From an uncultured Sediminibacterium sp. (GTDB taxonomy: Bacteria; Bacteroidota; Bacteroidia; Chitinophagales; Chitinophagaceae): a DNA stretch of 64,000 nucleotides. The DNA lies in assembly GCF_946481145.1 (NCBI RefSeq), contig NZ_CAMLMJ010000003.1:124001-188000 (forward strand), given 5' to 3'. Position 1 is the first letter of the stretch, and each line of letters begins with the position of its first letter. Shown here piece by piece: positions 33,801-42,088 of the stretch. A program made the translations under genes and the position numbers. The notes below the pieces were generated by a model, which worked only from the letters and a program-made list of their open reading frames with translations, was not told the origin of the DNA and ran no database searches.

Positions 33801-34321
33801 TGTGATCTGTTCCACGCAATTGTTGTTCCTGCCGTTGCACTGCTTGCAGCATAAATAAATGTTTGTCCGCTACAAATATTTGCAGTTGCCGTGCCACCGC
33901 TCAATCGGGGTAGGGGATTTACCGTTACTTCTAAAGTGAAAGTGGTATTATTTGATGCCTGAACATTATACGTAACAGTTGCTGGGTCACTTGTATTATT
34001 AGTAAGTGTTTGAATAACTCCGGTTTGCGGAGTAGCTTGTGGTGTGGCATTAACTGATCCTGCAGGGTTAACAGTTGGAACACCCCATGTATAGGTTAAT
34101 GAACTTGAAGCAGCAGGTGGTTTGAAATCAAACGATTGTCCGCTGCAGATAGTTAAGGTATGTTGTGAAAATGCAGCATTACCTGCAAATACAAATAATA
34201 AAATAATCCAAATTCTTGTACAGGGCACAAGAATCCATTGGCCTTTTCCAGATTGCGCAGTTCTCATAAGGTTATAGTATCGGTTGCTTCTGTTTTGGTT
34301 GTATTTATTTAGGTAACCCAT
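27890..34321 (-). CDS. giant T9SS substrate with about 18 PKD-like repeats and gliding-type C-terminal domain
   Basis: A 2143-residue surface protein. A hydrophobic export signal (IWIILLFVFAGNAAFSQ, about 37-53) is followed by about 18 copies of a roughly 90-100-residue unit, each starting with a motif like ICSGxxFxYxP and then TYxW or FxWxRA and ending TVxVNPxP. Two unit flavours alternate irregularly (TYTWGxP with a longer loop, and FNWSRAxVxGI). After the repeats come a PKD-like domain (VWKWEFGNTNIQNSY) and a C-terminal gliding-motility/CHU_C sorting domain with SFSPNGDGINDKLFV and GWNGTFNG. Such domains direct export by the type IX system. ATG 34321 is listed; ATG 34267 would give a more usual signal-peptide length. 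Its 3' end overlaps porP by 4 bp. Function, perhaps adhesion, is inference. Confidence 0.93.
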   Translation of the reverse strand: MGYLNKYNQNRSNRYYNLMRTAQSGKGQWILVPCTRIWIILLFVFAGNAAFSQHTLTICSGQSFDFKPPAASSSLTYTWGVPTVNPAGSVNATPQATPQTGVIQTLTNNTSDPATVTYNVQASNNTTFTLEVTVNPLPRLSGGTATANICSGQTFIYAASSATAGTTIAWNRSQVVNILPNTNNGTGSVSEALTNTSDVSLTSNYIYTLTANGCVNNQTVSVVVNPLPTLNSSLTPPDVCSGAQFSYTPSSTQSNINFTWTRSLTGGISNAASTGSNSPDETLINTTLANVPVTYNYNLQSTATGCTNTQAITMNVKPIPNLSSSTSNDVRCSGTSFIYNPTSSLGGTSITWSRAAVAGISPSGGLGSGNINEVLVNTTATTPATVTYEFTLNAAGCINTQSFNVLVNPRPQLSSSANLNTVCSGSTFNYNPTSLQSNITFNWSRAAVAGITNGAATGSDNPQEALNNNTLNAITLPYTYTLLNTVTGCNNIQNVFVQVSPIPNIAPGTENICNGQAFSHDPAGAPASTTYTWGVPVISPSLAITGGNAQSIESQYVSQTLNNVTGSIATATYTVTPRTNGCLGSDFTVTVNVSSVAPPSIPLNSSFAPAPVCSGTLFNYVATTSANAPSFAWRRYAAAGITNTATTGTGSAINETLINSTTTPVNVQYAISITSLGCTNTHFITATVNPTTALSSSLTPAPVCSNQQFSYVPTSNTISTTQFNWSRAFVAGISNAAASGTNNPNEALINTTNSPISVVYAYNLVTAGGCSNNENVTVVVNPTPKLSSTLTPADICSEGNFIYNPTSPTTGGSIIFQWSRTAVNGISNGSSAGTGSANEFLFNTTVAPITVPYSYTTLVNGCSNTQVVNVVVKPTPAITNKVSTICSNTSFTTTINNVPTNTLYSWGSPVSSPAGIITGGTTGNLVGSIGQQLFNTSANPAVLTYTVTPNADGCAGIPFAVSVTVNPIPVAANITLPAICSGASFNYTPVGIQSNTIYSWGNAVVTPLSSLSGAIAEAGRTSIGQTLTNITNATSSAVYTVTPSANGCTGNNFTVTVPVNPKASIATINATVCSGNSFSVSPTPVPDGTSYTWTTPTIVPNGTVAGAVSQSAPVTSVSQFVTNTSNVPVQAQYSVTPITGACAGNNFTVNLTVNPATQLSSSLTPAAICSNTAFTYVPTSNTPSTATFNWTRAVVTGINNPAASGANNLNEVLVNNSNTPLNVTYVYTLATTEGCTNTQNITVTVNPIPVLTSVSNAPDICSGNTFNYFPTSNVAGTSFTWTRALQAFINNGAATGNNNPAEVLVNNSLNQVPVVYNYLLSANGCQSQQTVALQIKPTPAINNQTLSSCSNVPFSFSPANVPANTLYTWGNPTYNPGGTLTGGAAQIAGVSVINQTLVNQTINTSIASYTITPVANGCQGTPFTLAVSVQPIPVITDQVLSNVCSGSAFSFAANNAPIGTTYTWRNPLISPFNSLSGGSAQSVGQTAVSQVLSSTNNVVNTAVYTVTPSFNGCNGNDFTLTTQVNPTPIINNIVDTICTGASISIVPTNVPANTRYTWTNPTAIPFGAITGSTAQNTSSASIFQTLINTTNSPARLIYTVTPTAGFCVGNPFTVTAHVGSQLPAISNQNAEICSGTAFNISPVNAPPGTTYTWTLPTVAPANSVTGISNAIFQQPSVSEVLYNNTFANGTATYTVVAKNTGCNSNIFTATVRVLPKPRAIITGDSVICRYPFDTLNMNFAGNAPWSFSYWDNNGPIVNVAGVNTNPYAFPVPASVADTRVLSFTNFRQGACFNNEDTIRFTQIINPLPVGTMNTRRGIYLCNNISDTLFITSPQQLTYQWTHNGSAINGAIGDSLETGIPGRYNAVMTNQYGCVDTLSQGITLIKINQPILKFMYDTYCINTPVHFTNLTDTNTTGPIVWKWEFGNTNIQNSYNAENIYTIGGNHEIRLTASQLYCPATPTSMDSIIDIHIPIPGVNMPSVSAYKTVPLPIEIRDIPGYRYRWTPSWGINRPNSRSVLFNYTTTQQYAIELISPAGCITRDSLLVRVFDNKLVDIMIPKSFSPNGDGINDKLFVYLSGIKEFKYFKVYNRFNQLMFETKNHDEGWNGTFNGTKQPMGIYIWVTVGVAEDGSLVQRTGQTLLLR

Positions 34322-34730
34322 GCATTTATTAGGGTTATCCTTAAGACCTTTTGCATTTTATAAATGCAGCCTGAAAATTCTGTTCAACTTCATTATTCTT
34401 ACAAAATCTTAACTGATGCATCGGGGGCGCATCTATAAAGAACAGATAATCAAGCAAAAGGACATACAAGATAGGCGGAACGTCTCAGACAATCAAGGAG
34501 AATTGTATTAAAAAAAAGCCACCATACACTTTTTACCAGGTTTAAACGGCTTTAAAATGATGGCAGCTAGCTATATTGTTGGTTATCAAATATTTAGAAG
34601 GAGGAAGTTTTATGGGTATTTTTTATATTAAATTTTAATTGCATTTAATTATTTTACCAATGGCTTTCTTAAACGACTATCTGCTTAATGTAGGTTAGGC
34701 TAATAGCAAAAACTGTCAACAAGTATTTTA
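34322..34730. other. 409-bp intergenic region between mscS and the giant T9SS gene
   Basis: Both neighbours are on the minus strand, so the region holds the end of the mscS message and presumably the promoter of the giant gene. A weak minus-strand hairpin (gccatca with tggtggc, then eight T; 34509-34568) may terminate mscS. A palindrome-like tgcattttataaatgca lies about 30 bp before the giant gene. No TAnnTTTG box, RNA gene or reading frame of note was seen. Confidence 0.5.
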
Positions 34731-35588
34731 TCAAACACTCGCCTGATGCACCACCCTTTGCGGAAACGGAATCTCAATACCTTCCTCGTCAAATACCTGT
34801 TTAATTCTTTTTCTTAGCTCTCCGGTAACATCCCACTTTTTATGCGCCGGCGTTTCACCAATTATTTTTATGTCAATTGATGAATCGCCAAACTGATCAA
34901 TCCGCAAAAACTGTGGCGCTTTTAAAATCGAGTCTTTCCATAATGGATCTTCTGCCATTTCATTACCAATGCGGTTTACTACTTCGATTACATGGTCTAT
35001 TTTACAGTTATAGGAAACTCCAACATTTATATTTACCCTTGAAAAATATTTAGAGTGATTAGAAACGCGTTTCACTTCACCATGTGGAATATGATGCACC
35101 GTTCCATCCAAATCTCTCAAAGTAGTGAGTCGCAAACTAATGTCTTCCACTAATCCACCTGTACCATCCAGGTTCACTATATCTCCAATGCGGTACTGAT
35201 TTTCAAGAATAATAAAAAAGCCTGATATCAAATCCCGGATAAGGTATTGTCCGCCAAAACCTAAAGCAAGTCCGATAATACCTGCACCGGCAAGAATTGG
35301 CGCAATTGGCACACCTAGTTCTTGTAATATAATAAGTGCACCCATCGCCAGTATAACAATTCTAGCGGCCCAGCTAAAAATGCGGGTGAGTGTATCTTTT
35401 CTTTTTCTCTCAGCTTCACTGTTTATTTCTGCGTCTTTTACAATGCTAAGCATAACAAGCCTGCGAATAAATACGATCACATAACGGTGCAATAGCCAGG
35501 CAATTAATCCAATAAGAATAATCCTGATGCCATGCGACAAAAACCATGGCCAAAAATTATTCAGCCATTCTGTGAAATGACGATTCAT
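34731..35588 (-). CDS. MscS-family small-conductance mechanosensitive channel
   Basis: A 285-residue inner-membrane channel protein. Three membrane segments are visible (about 13-30, 68-86, 92-115); the last is the glycine/alanine-rich pore helix APILAGAGIIGLALGFGGQYLIRDLISGFFIILENQYRIGDIVNL, which is the MscS signature. A beta domain (VEDISLRLTTLRDLDGTVHHIPHGEV) and a C-terminal alpha/beta domain ending in IPFPQRVVH follow, as in short MscS proteins. ATG at 35586-35588 gives MNRHFTEWLNNFWPWFLSHG. The upstream APC permease gene on the same strand is 139 bp away. With mscL at 19399 the window holds both osmotic valves. Confidence 0.94.
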   Translation of the reverse strand: MNRHFTEWLNNFWPWFLSHGIRIILIGLIAWLLHRYVIVFIRRLVMLSIVKDAEINSEAERKRKDTLTRIFSWAARIVILAMGALIILQELGVPIAPILAGAGIIGLALGFGGQYLIRDLISGFFIILENQYRIGDIVNLDGTGGLVEDISLRLTTLRDLDGTVHHIPHGEVKRVSNHSKYFSRVNINVGVSYNCKIDHVIEVVNRIGNEMAEDPLWKDSILKAPQFLRIDQFGDSSIDIKIIGETPAHKKWDVTGELRKRIKQVFDEEGIEIPFPQRVVHQASV

Positions 35589-35727
35589 ACAATAAATGAT
35601 TTAAATAGATGCGCAAGCAGTCGAAATAACTACACATCAGATGAACAATAAACTCAGGGGAAAAGATGCAGTTTGAACTGCTTTAGGAACTATAAAGGTA
35701 CAAAATTTTTAGCAATACCCCAAGCCG

Positions 35728-37467
35728 CTACAGCACCAATCGCACACCACCCAGTTCCTCAACACGATAGCTGAATTTTTCACCGGGTGAACTAATGAAC
35801 ATAAAATTCTTAGGAACATTCCATTCCTTACTCAATTCATCAATCAATGCTGGTCCGAATATGCCCTGAATTGTGATATACTCCATTTTAACATCCGGAT
35901 AAGCTCTGTCAAGTACTTCAAAATCCTGCATAAATTTTTCGGGAACAGGTTGGTGTTCTGCCAACACGGTTACTATGCGAATTTTTCTGGTAATTTCATT
36001 TTCCTGCAGGTAAATCATCACTTTATTTAGCGTGGCTATATCATCTCCCTTTGAAAAGAAAACAAAATCCTGCTCATGTAATTTATTGAGAAACTTATTG
36101 ATCACTATATGACTCAGCAAGGAAAACTTTCTAAGTTTGGAAGTTACTGTTTTTAATATGCTTAGTACAAATTCCATAATATGGTTTCTGTTCAGCATCG
36201 CATAAATCAATAACAGTGAAGGAATAAAATATTGCAGGAATACCACGAGGTATTCAGGCCTGAGTTTTACATTCCCATATAACCCAATAGCAATACCGGT
36301 TAATGCAATAATAACCAAAGTAGGAGATGCATATTCCGGACGGGGAAGCCTGGCTCTCCTGATTTTCAGGATCAGGTTACCCAAACCAAAAAAGAACATT
36401 ACCAGTAAGAATGAAATGGTATACACGCCTGCTAAAGGTCCCAGTTCACCACTCGTTACAAGTAATACGGAAACACATAAGAGAAAGAATACGATCAGTA
36501 TTCGATAACTGCTTCCTCTACGATTTTCTTTTAAGAGGAATTGGGGAAGTATTCTGTCTAAGGTCATTCTTCGTATCAAACCATTTACACCAACAAAAGA
36601 AGTGAGCACAGCACCACTCAATACGAGCACTGCGTTAATGGAAATGATCGTAGCGAATAATTGTCCGCCAGTTAAACTGGCTATATGACTTAGCAAAGAT
36701 TGCTGGTGCAAGTCTACTTCCGAAACAGGCATTACCCCGATGGCTAATAATGCAATTAGCGGATTTAATATCGACACTGCCAGCCACATATTTCTCAATG
36801 TTTTTGGAAATACACCTCTTTGCTGCTCTTCCACAAAATTGGCAGAGCTTTCAAAACCTGATATGCCTAAAAGTGCAGCACTGAATCCGAAGAAAAGAGC
36901 CGTGGCCAGACTACCTCCACGGACAGGCAGTGAAAAATTTTCAATGAGCGTACCGGTACCGTGGGTAAATAAAAAATAACAGGCACTTATTACCAGCAAT
37001 GCCATACATATCATGTGGATGATAAAGATCACCAACGCAACAATTGCACTCTCAGAAATACCTGATATAGTAAGACACAGAAAAAAGAACAACAATACGA
37101 ATGTTGCGGTCATAATATTAATCTGTGGCAGGCTATGGTGGAGGTAATGCATGGCTTCACTGGCCGATATTACTGCTGTGGCCATATAGGAAAGAATGGT
37201 AAGACAGGCAGCAACTGATGCATTGCTTTTTGTCGTTGTATTTAAGAGTACATTATATGCCCCTCCATTTAACGGTAATGCGCCTACTACTTCTCCATAA
37301 ATTTTTCTGAATAAGAATAATATGCCCGCAACAAATAACAAAGCTATCCAGGCGTATTGTCCGGCCATGGCAATGGTAATAGCTGAAACATATAAGCAGG
37401 ATGAAGTAATATCATTGCCACAAATGGCTGTTGCCTTCCATGTATTTAATTTTTTGGTAGTAGACAT
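35728..37467 (-). CDS. APC-superfamily amino-acid permease with C-terminal soluble domain
   Basis: A 579-residue transporter. Residues about 1-435 contain about twelve membrane segments, with TSSCLYVSAITIAMAGQYAWIALLF and the conserved GEVVGALPLNGGAYNVLLNTT near the N-terminus and GISGFESSANFVEEQQRGVFPKTLRNM in the middle, as in amino-acid/polyamine permeases. Residues about 455-579 are soluble, with an alternating beta/alpha pattern (DFVFFSKGDDIATLNKVMIYLQ, KIRIVTVLAEHQ) that looks like a USP-like or similar regulatory domain. The substrate is unknown. It lies 36 bp behind the MocA-type gene and may be in the same transcript with glycerate kinase upstream. Confidence 0.88.
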   Translation of the reverse strand: MSTTKKLNTWKATAICGNDITSSCLYVSAITIAMAGQYAWIALLFVAGILFLFRKIYGEVVGALPLNGGAYNVLLNTTTKSNASVAACLTILSYMATAVISASEAMHYLHHSLPQINIMTATFVLLFFFLCLTISGISESAIVALVIFIIHMICMALLVISACYFLFTHGTGTLIENFSLPVRGGSLATALFFGFSAALLGISGFESSANFVEEQQRGVFPKTLRNMWLAVSILNPLIALLAIGVMPVSEVDLHQQSLLSHIASLTGGQLFATIISINAVLVLSGAVLTSFVGVNGLIRRMTLDRILPQFLLKENRRGSSYRILIVFFLLCVSVLLVTSGELGPLAGVYTISFLLVMFFFGLGNLILKIRRARLPRPEYASPTLVIIALTGIAIGLYGNVKLRPEYLVVFLQYFIPSLLLIYAMLNRNHIMEFVLSILKTVTSKLRKFSLLSHIVINKFLNKLHEQDFVFFSKGDDIATLNKVMIYLQENEITRKIRIVTVLAEHQPVPEKFMQDFEVLDRAYPDVKMEYITIQGIFGPALIDELSKEWNVPKNFMFISSPGEKFSYRVEELGGVRLVL

Positions 37468-37503
37468 GCAGGAGATTAATAAATGAAAACGAATTCCAAT
37501 AGG

Positions 37504-38880
37504 TTATAAATGTACATCTTCAATTGTTCTGAGCTGACGGCTTCTTTCAGCCGCAAAAGCCATTAGATGACTCTCTACTGATACTTCAATAGATGAACTG
37601 AGTAATTCTTTCTTTTGTTGGTAAACAGCCTGCACCCAGTCTTTAACCAGTCTGTGATCACCGCCGCCATGCGCATCTGTTTTTAAGCTCCAGGATGTTT
37701 GTTTGCGGGTTTTGAAATCTGTCAACACAAAACTTTCCATATCTCCAATGATATCACCGGCAGAACCCATTATTCTTGTGCGCCGACCCTCATAAGAAAC
37801 ATGAGCTTCCATTGAAAAAGCAGCAGTAACACCATTTTCAAAAAGCATATTCACAGTAAGATGATCTGGCTGATCATTATCCATTCGGTACACGCAACGA
37901 CCATAATCGGTTGTCTTTAATTGTTCGAGAATATGCTCCCCCCAATCTTCATTCTCTGCAGGAGGATCGAATACATATAGTCTTTTCCTGTCCCGATAAT
38001 AAATCTGTATGGCAGAATAAGGGCAGTTGCCTTCAACTTTACAGCCATCTGTACAACGCTCTGTACTGCCTGAAGGTGCATTTCTGTTAGTGAACCAACT
38101 GAGGTTGCCAAAACAGTGTACGTCGTGTACTGGATTATTTACGAGCCAGCGAATGATATCTGTATCATGTGAAGATTTAGCAAGGATAATTGGTGTTGCA
38201 TTTTTACTGTTGCGCCATTTACCCCGAACATAGGAGTGACTCATGTGAATATGTTCAATTGGCTCCATGTGTTGTATGCTGATGATGTTGCCAATTAATC
38301 CGGCATCAATTACTGCTTTTAACTCTCTGAAATAAGGGGAATAGCGTAAAACATGACAAACACCTACGATTCTGCCGGTGTCATTTGCTTTCTTCAAAAT
38401 TGCACGGCATTCTTCCTCAGTTGGCGCAATGGGTTTCTCCAATAAAACATCATAACCAGCGTCAAGTGCTGCCAAACAAGGCTCAGTATGTAATTGATCG
38501 GGAGTAGCTATGATAACCGCATCAGCAAATTTTGGTTGTTGAAAAATTTCCCTCCATTCTTTGAAACAAAGTGATGCTGGTATTTCATGGTCTTCCGATG
38601 TCTTAAGTCTTCTTTCAGTTGAAAGGTCTGCAACCGCCACTATTTTAAGCTCATCCGGATTTTCAATTGCATAATCTGCATATATAGTTCCGCGATGTCC
38701 TGCACCAATTAAAATGGCTTTCACAGGCTTGCGTATTTGAATGTGTAAGGGGTTGTGAAATACGTCATCTTCGAGTCCGAAAATGCCAGCAATTTCTTTC
38801 CATCCTAAAGTGGCCGTTTCTTTGAGTAAACTGAAAGGTCTTAATATTTTTCTGGAAGCAATGAATTGTCTTAATGACAT
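37504..38880 (-). CDS. Gfo/Idh/MocA-family NAD(P)-dependent oxidoreductase
   Basis: A 458-residue dehydrogenase-like protein. The Rossmann motif VKAILIGAGHRGTIYADYA starts only at about residue 53, followed by VVAVADLSTERR, VIIATPDQLHTEPCLAALDAGYDVLLEKPIAPTEEEC with the EKP catalytic lysine, and a C-terminal domain with SSHDTDIIRWLVN (His). A cysteine-rich stretch CTDGCKVEGNCPYSAIQIYY is present, as in some sugar-acting members. The first 50 residues (MSLRQFIASRKILRPFSLLK...) are an unusual extension; it is open without stops and no better internal ATG exists near 52. Substrate, probably a sugar or polyol derivative, is not determinable. Neighbours are an APC permease and glycerate kinase. 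Confidence 0.88.
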   Translation of the reverse strand: MSLRQFIASRKILRPFSLLKETATLGWKEIAGIFGLEDDVFHNPLHIQIRKPVKAILIGAGHRGTIYADYAIENPDELKIVAVADLSTERRLKTSEDHEIPASLCFKEWREIFQQPKFADAVIIATPDQLHTEPCLAALDAGYDVLLEKPIAPTEEECRAILKKANDTGRIVGVCHVLRYSPYFRELKAVIDAGLIGNIISIQHMEPIEHIHMSHSYVRGKWRNSKNATPIILAKSSHDTDIIRWLVNNPVHDVHCFGNLSWFTNRNAPSGSTERCTDGCKVEGNCPYSAIQIYYRDRKRLYVFDPPAENEDWGEHILEQLKTTDYGRCVYRMDNDQPDHLTVNMLFENGVTAAFSMEAHVSYEGRRTRIMGSAGDIIGDMESFVLTDFKTRKQTSWSLKTDAHGGGDHRLVKDWVQAVYQQKKELLSSSIEVSVESHLMAFAAERSRQLRTIEDVHL

Positions 38881-38937
38881 CTATCTATCAAATTTTATAG
38901 TTTGGCAATTATATTTTTAGTCATAGGCTTAATCCGT

Positions 38938-40257
38938 CTATTCTATCAAAACAATAATAATGTCCATTACATTGGTTAGTGTTGGACCAGTTTTAAGTAA
39001 GCCATCTGTTTGTTTAAAGAATGAATAAGCGTCAAAGTTTTCATAGTACTGCAAGGGGTCTAGTCCTTTTTGAACCGACATAGCGATGATATGTACGTCT
39101 GCTATAGCTCCTGCGGCATCTGTTGGACCGTCTGTGCCATCTGTCCCTGCTGCCAGAAAACAAATAGAAGTAGTATCAGTATTACTCCTTGCTTTCATTT
39201 CCAGCAATGCGGCAAGTGCTAAATGCTGGTTTCTTCCTCCTGTTCCTTTTCCTGTAACCTGAACGGTTGTTTCGCCACCTGCCAGGATACAGAGTGGTAG
39301 TGGGCTTGAATAATTTTTGCAATAGCGCATCAGTGCTGTAGCAAACTCACCTGCATCCCCTTTCAATGGTTTACCAAAGCGTTGAACATGGTAGTTTAAT
39401 GCTTCAGCCTTCGCTTCGGCTGCCATCAAAGCTTTTTGGTTATTTCCAATAATGATATTATGGTTAATCTTAAGTATTGGATTATTTTCTTTTACAGTTT
39501 CCGGTAATAGCCCCCTTAATCCATTTTCAAAATAGGCTAGAATTTCCGGTGAAATCTGTTTGGTGAGATCGTATTTTTCGAGCACCAGTAATGCATCTGC
39601 AAAACTGCTTTGATCGCCAGTTGTTGGTCCGCTGGCAATCACTGATAAATCATCACCAGGTACATCAGATAAAATTAAACTATACCATTTGGCAGCAGGC
39701 GCATATTGTAAAAGTTGACCGCCTTTAATACCAGATAAATGTTTGCGTACACTATTGTTTTCTTCAATATCGCATCCACAGGTTAATAGTAGTTCAAATA
39801 TTTGAAATACATCTTCCTGTTTTAACATTGGGGGAATATCTGTCCAGAGTGAAGAAGCGCCCCCGCTCAGCAAACAAAAAACAATATCATCTTCTTTTAC
39901 TTCTTTTAGTAAATCAAGTGTTTGTTTAACTGCAGCAATACTTCGCTGGTCTGGCATTGGGTGACCTGCTTCTAAACAATTTATAAAATCAAGTGGTACT
40001 TTATGTTGGTCTTTGGTAGTAATTAATCCTTTAAAAATCCGGTTACCTAATATTTTTTCGAGCGCACCAGCCATTGCTGCCGAGGCTTTTCCTGCACCTA
40101 TCACAAATATTCTTTGCTTATCACTTAACTGAATGGAATGGTCTTCAATTTTTAACAGACCATCGTTAAACTGCACATACTCCTTTATTAACCTGGAAGG
40201 ATGTACTGCATCAAGTGCAGCTTGTAAGATAGATATGGTACTTTGTTTACCGGGCAT
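38938..40257 (-). CDS. glycerate 2-kinase (GckA/MOFRL type)
   Basis: A 439-residue protein of the two-domain glycerate kinase class that makes 2-phosphoglycerate (or 3-phosphoglycerate in some members). The N-terminal DUF4147 domain has FVIGAGKASAAMAGALE (about 50-66), EAGHPMPDQRS and FCLLSGGASSLW. The C-terminal MOFRL domain has LCILAGGETTVQVTGKGTGGRNQHLALAAL and AAGTDGTDGPTDAAGA. ATG at 40255-40257. It is first in a minus-strand group with a MocA-type oxidoreductase (57 bp gap) and an APC permease (36 bp gap). An oxidoreductase next to glycerate kinase hints at hydroxyacid or sugar catabolism, but this is inference. Confidence 0.93.
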   Translation of the reverse strand: MPGKQSTISILQAALDAVHPSRLIKEYVQFNDGLLKIEDHSIQLSDKQRIFVIGAGKASAAMAGALEKILGNRIFKGLITTKDQHKVPLDFINCLEAGHPMPDQRSIAAVKQTLDLLKEVKEDDIVFCLLSGGASSLWTDIPPMLKQEDVFQIFELLLTCGCDIEENNSVRKHLSGIKGGQLLQYAPAAKWYSLILSDVPGDDLSVIASGPTTGDQSSFADALLVLEKYDLTKQISPEILAYFENGLRGLLPETVKENNPILKINHNIIIGNNQKALMAAEAKAEALNYHVQRFGKPLKGDAGEFATALMRYCKNYSSPLPLCILAGGETTVQVTGKGTGGRNQHLALAALLEMKARSNTDTTSICFLAAGTDGTDGPTDAAGAIADVHIIAMSVQKGLDPLQYYENFDAYSFFKQTDGLLKTGPTLTNVMDIIIVLIE

Positions 40258-40413
40258 AATGATATGATACAGGAATGATTAGCAATCATCTGCCCAGGTT
40301 GATAGTAAAGTTCGGAAACAATTGGGGTTTAAACACGTAAAATCTGGAAAGGTTGTCCAAAAGTTTAACAAAAATCACGAAATTACTTGCTGCATTGTAA
40401 TAATGTTACACTA

Positions 40414-41295
40414 ATGAACAGGAGAATATTAATCATACTGGTCTTTTCACAATTAGTTATAATCACTTGTTATGCACAGCATAGCTATTTAAAGGAAATA
40501 CAAGTATGGAAAAAAGAAAGATTAACAGAATTGAAGTCTGAGAATGGGTGGCTAAACCTTACAGGGTTGTTTTGGCTGAAAGAAGGTCGCCAGAGTTTTG
40601 GTGGTAGCCAACATGATAGTATTCAACTGCCTATTCCTTCTTTTCCTGCAGAAGTTGGCTATTATGAGAAGCGTGGAAATCAGGTAAAGCAGGTGCTGCA
40701 GAAAAATATCAACATTAAAGTAAATGGTTTGTTTAAGCAGGAGGCAGTTATTTACAGTGAAAGTTTTACAAAACAACCTGAGTTGAGTTTTGCAAATTTC
40801 AGGTGGACATTTATCAGAAGAGAGGATAAAATCGGGATTCGATTTCGCAATCTCGAAGCACCAGCAGTTAAGGCTTTGAAGGAAATTCCCTGTTTTGATA
40901 TAGATACCGTTTTTCGTGTAAAGGCAAAACTTGCGCGACCACTGATTCCTCAATCTATTCCGATTGAAAATGTATTAGGACAAATAACCATGCAGTTTTC
41001 TCCTGGTAAATTGTCTTTTACCATTGATGGGAAAAAATACGTACTTGATGCACTTGCAGAAGGAGATAAACTATTTATTCTTTTTGGTGATGCTACCAGC
41101 GGGAAAACCAGTTACGCAGCTGGTCGTTTTGTGTATGCAGATTTTCCTGGTGAAGATGGGGTAACCATTCTTGATTTCAATAAATCAATTAATCCGCCCT
41201 GTGCATTTACACCCTTTGCAACCTGTCCATTACCACCTGCGCAAAATATATTACCTATTGCCATAAAAGCAGGTGAACAAAAACCCGGTTCGTAA
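40414..41295 (+). CDS. DUF1684-family secreted protein
   Basis: A 293-residue protein with signal peptide (MNRRILIILVFSQLVIITCYAQ). The remainder matches DUF1684: YLKEIQVWKKERLTELKSENGWLNLTGLFWLKEG near the start and the family end NPPCAFTPFATCPLPPAQNILPIAIKAGE with two conserved cysteines. In between, GRFVYADFPGEDGVTILDFNKSINPP is also typical. No biochemical role is established to my knowledge. I start at ATG 40414 because the signal peptide begins there, rather than at an earlier TTG. It is convergent with the next gene, with only 4 bp between stops, and there is no recognisable terminator between them. Confidence 0.88.
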   Translation: MNRRILIILVFSQLVIITCYAQHSYLKEIQVWKKERLTELKSENGWLNLTGLFWLKEGRQSFGGSQHDSIQLPIPSFPAEVGYYEKRGNQVKQVLQKNINIKVNGLFKQEAVIYSESFTKQPELSFANFRWTFIRREDKIGIRFRNLEAPAVKALKEIPCFDIDTVFRVKAKLARPLIPQSIPIENVLGQITMQFSPGKLSFTIDGKKYVLDALAEGDKLFILFGDATSGKTSYAAGRFVYADFPGEDGVTILDFNKSINPPCAFTPFATCPLPPAQNILPIAIKAGEQKPGS

Positions 41296-41299
41296 CTAA

Positions 41300-41971
41300 T
41301 TATTTCCTGATCAATTGTCTGATAGATACCAGATGTGCAAAAAGCACGGCAGGTACTATAAAGCCAGGTAAAAGAATATAAGGGAAATAGGTTAACCCAA
41401 TATTTGGCTGTTCAAAACCAAAACGTTGAAATGGCGTTGGTACGGATAATATGCCATGGTATGCAATGTTGAAGAGCAAAGCCAGGCAGATAATATTCCA
41501 TGTTAGCAGAATGTTTCTAGACCAAGTTTTTCTTCTATATCCATAATAGACAACCAGGGGTGCGGAGAGTCCGGAGATAATATCGAAATTAATACCTTCA
41601 AAAGTCATAAGCTTCGGAACCAATCCCGCATTAAATAAAAGGAGTAAACATATCTCTACCGGCACCCTAACTGTATGCAACCAGGTAAGCCATTCAGTAT
41701 TAAGTGTGTCAATGTAGTTCCTTCCTTTCGCACTAATAAAAAGGAGAGCAATGCAAAGTATGGGAGGAGCTAATAAAGCCATCATTCTTGGGGGCAGAGT
41801 ATTGGTTACTGTATAAAAACCGGTAGACGCAATGAGGCTTTGAATTATGAGCCAGATCAATAAAATAGTAATGGGTATACGCGCATTTTTAAAAGTGCTT
41901 CCCAAAAAAAACAAGGTAAGTATAACGGTAATACTAAAAATAATAGAAAGGTATAATGGTGCAGGTGCCAT
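41300..41971 (-). CDS. uncharacterised integral membrane protein
   Basis: A 223-residue hydrophobic protein with about six or seven membrane segments: YLSIIFSITVILTLFFLGS, IPITILLIWLIIQSLIAST, PRMMALLAPPILCIALLFIS, VEICLLLLFNAGLVPKLM, ISGLSAPLVVYYGY, NILLTWNIICLALLFNIAYH and a final PYILLPGFIVPAVLFAHLVSIRQLI. I recall proteins of this kind in Bacteroidota without known function; I cannot name a family. The segment LTFEGINFDI-like (KLMTFEGINFDIISG) is the most distinctive soluble stretch. It stands between two unrelated genes, converging on the DUF1684 gene and with a 117-bp gap before the pentapeptide gene. Confidence 0.75.
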   Translation of the reverse strand: MAPAPLYLSIIFSITVILTLFFLGSTFKNARIPITILLIWLIIQSLIASTGFYTVTNTLPPRMMALLAPPILCIALLFISAKGRNYIDTLNTEWLTWLHTVRVPVEICLLLLFNAGLVPKLMTFEGINFDIISGLSAPLVVYYGYRRKTWSRNILLTWNIICLALLFNIAYHGILSVPTPFQRFGFEQPNIGLTYFPYILLPGFIVPAVLFAHLVSIRQLIRK

Positions 41972-42088
41972 AACCCAATAGTTTATACAAAGGAAATAAT
42001 CATTTTCAAATTGTCACAGTACTTTATTTCAATGGTGAGGAGCTATGTCGAAAGAATATATGTGTTGTATGAATGGAAATTAACAAGG

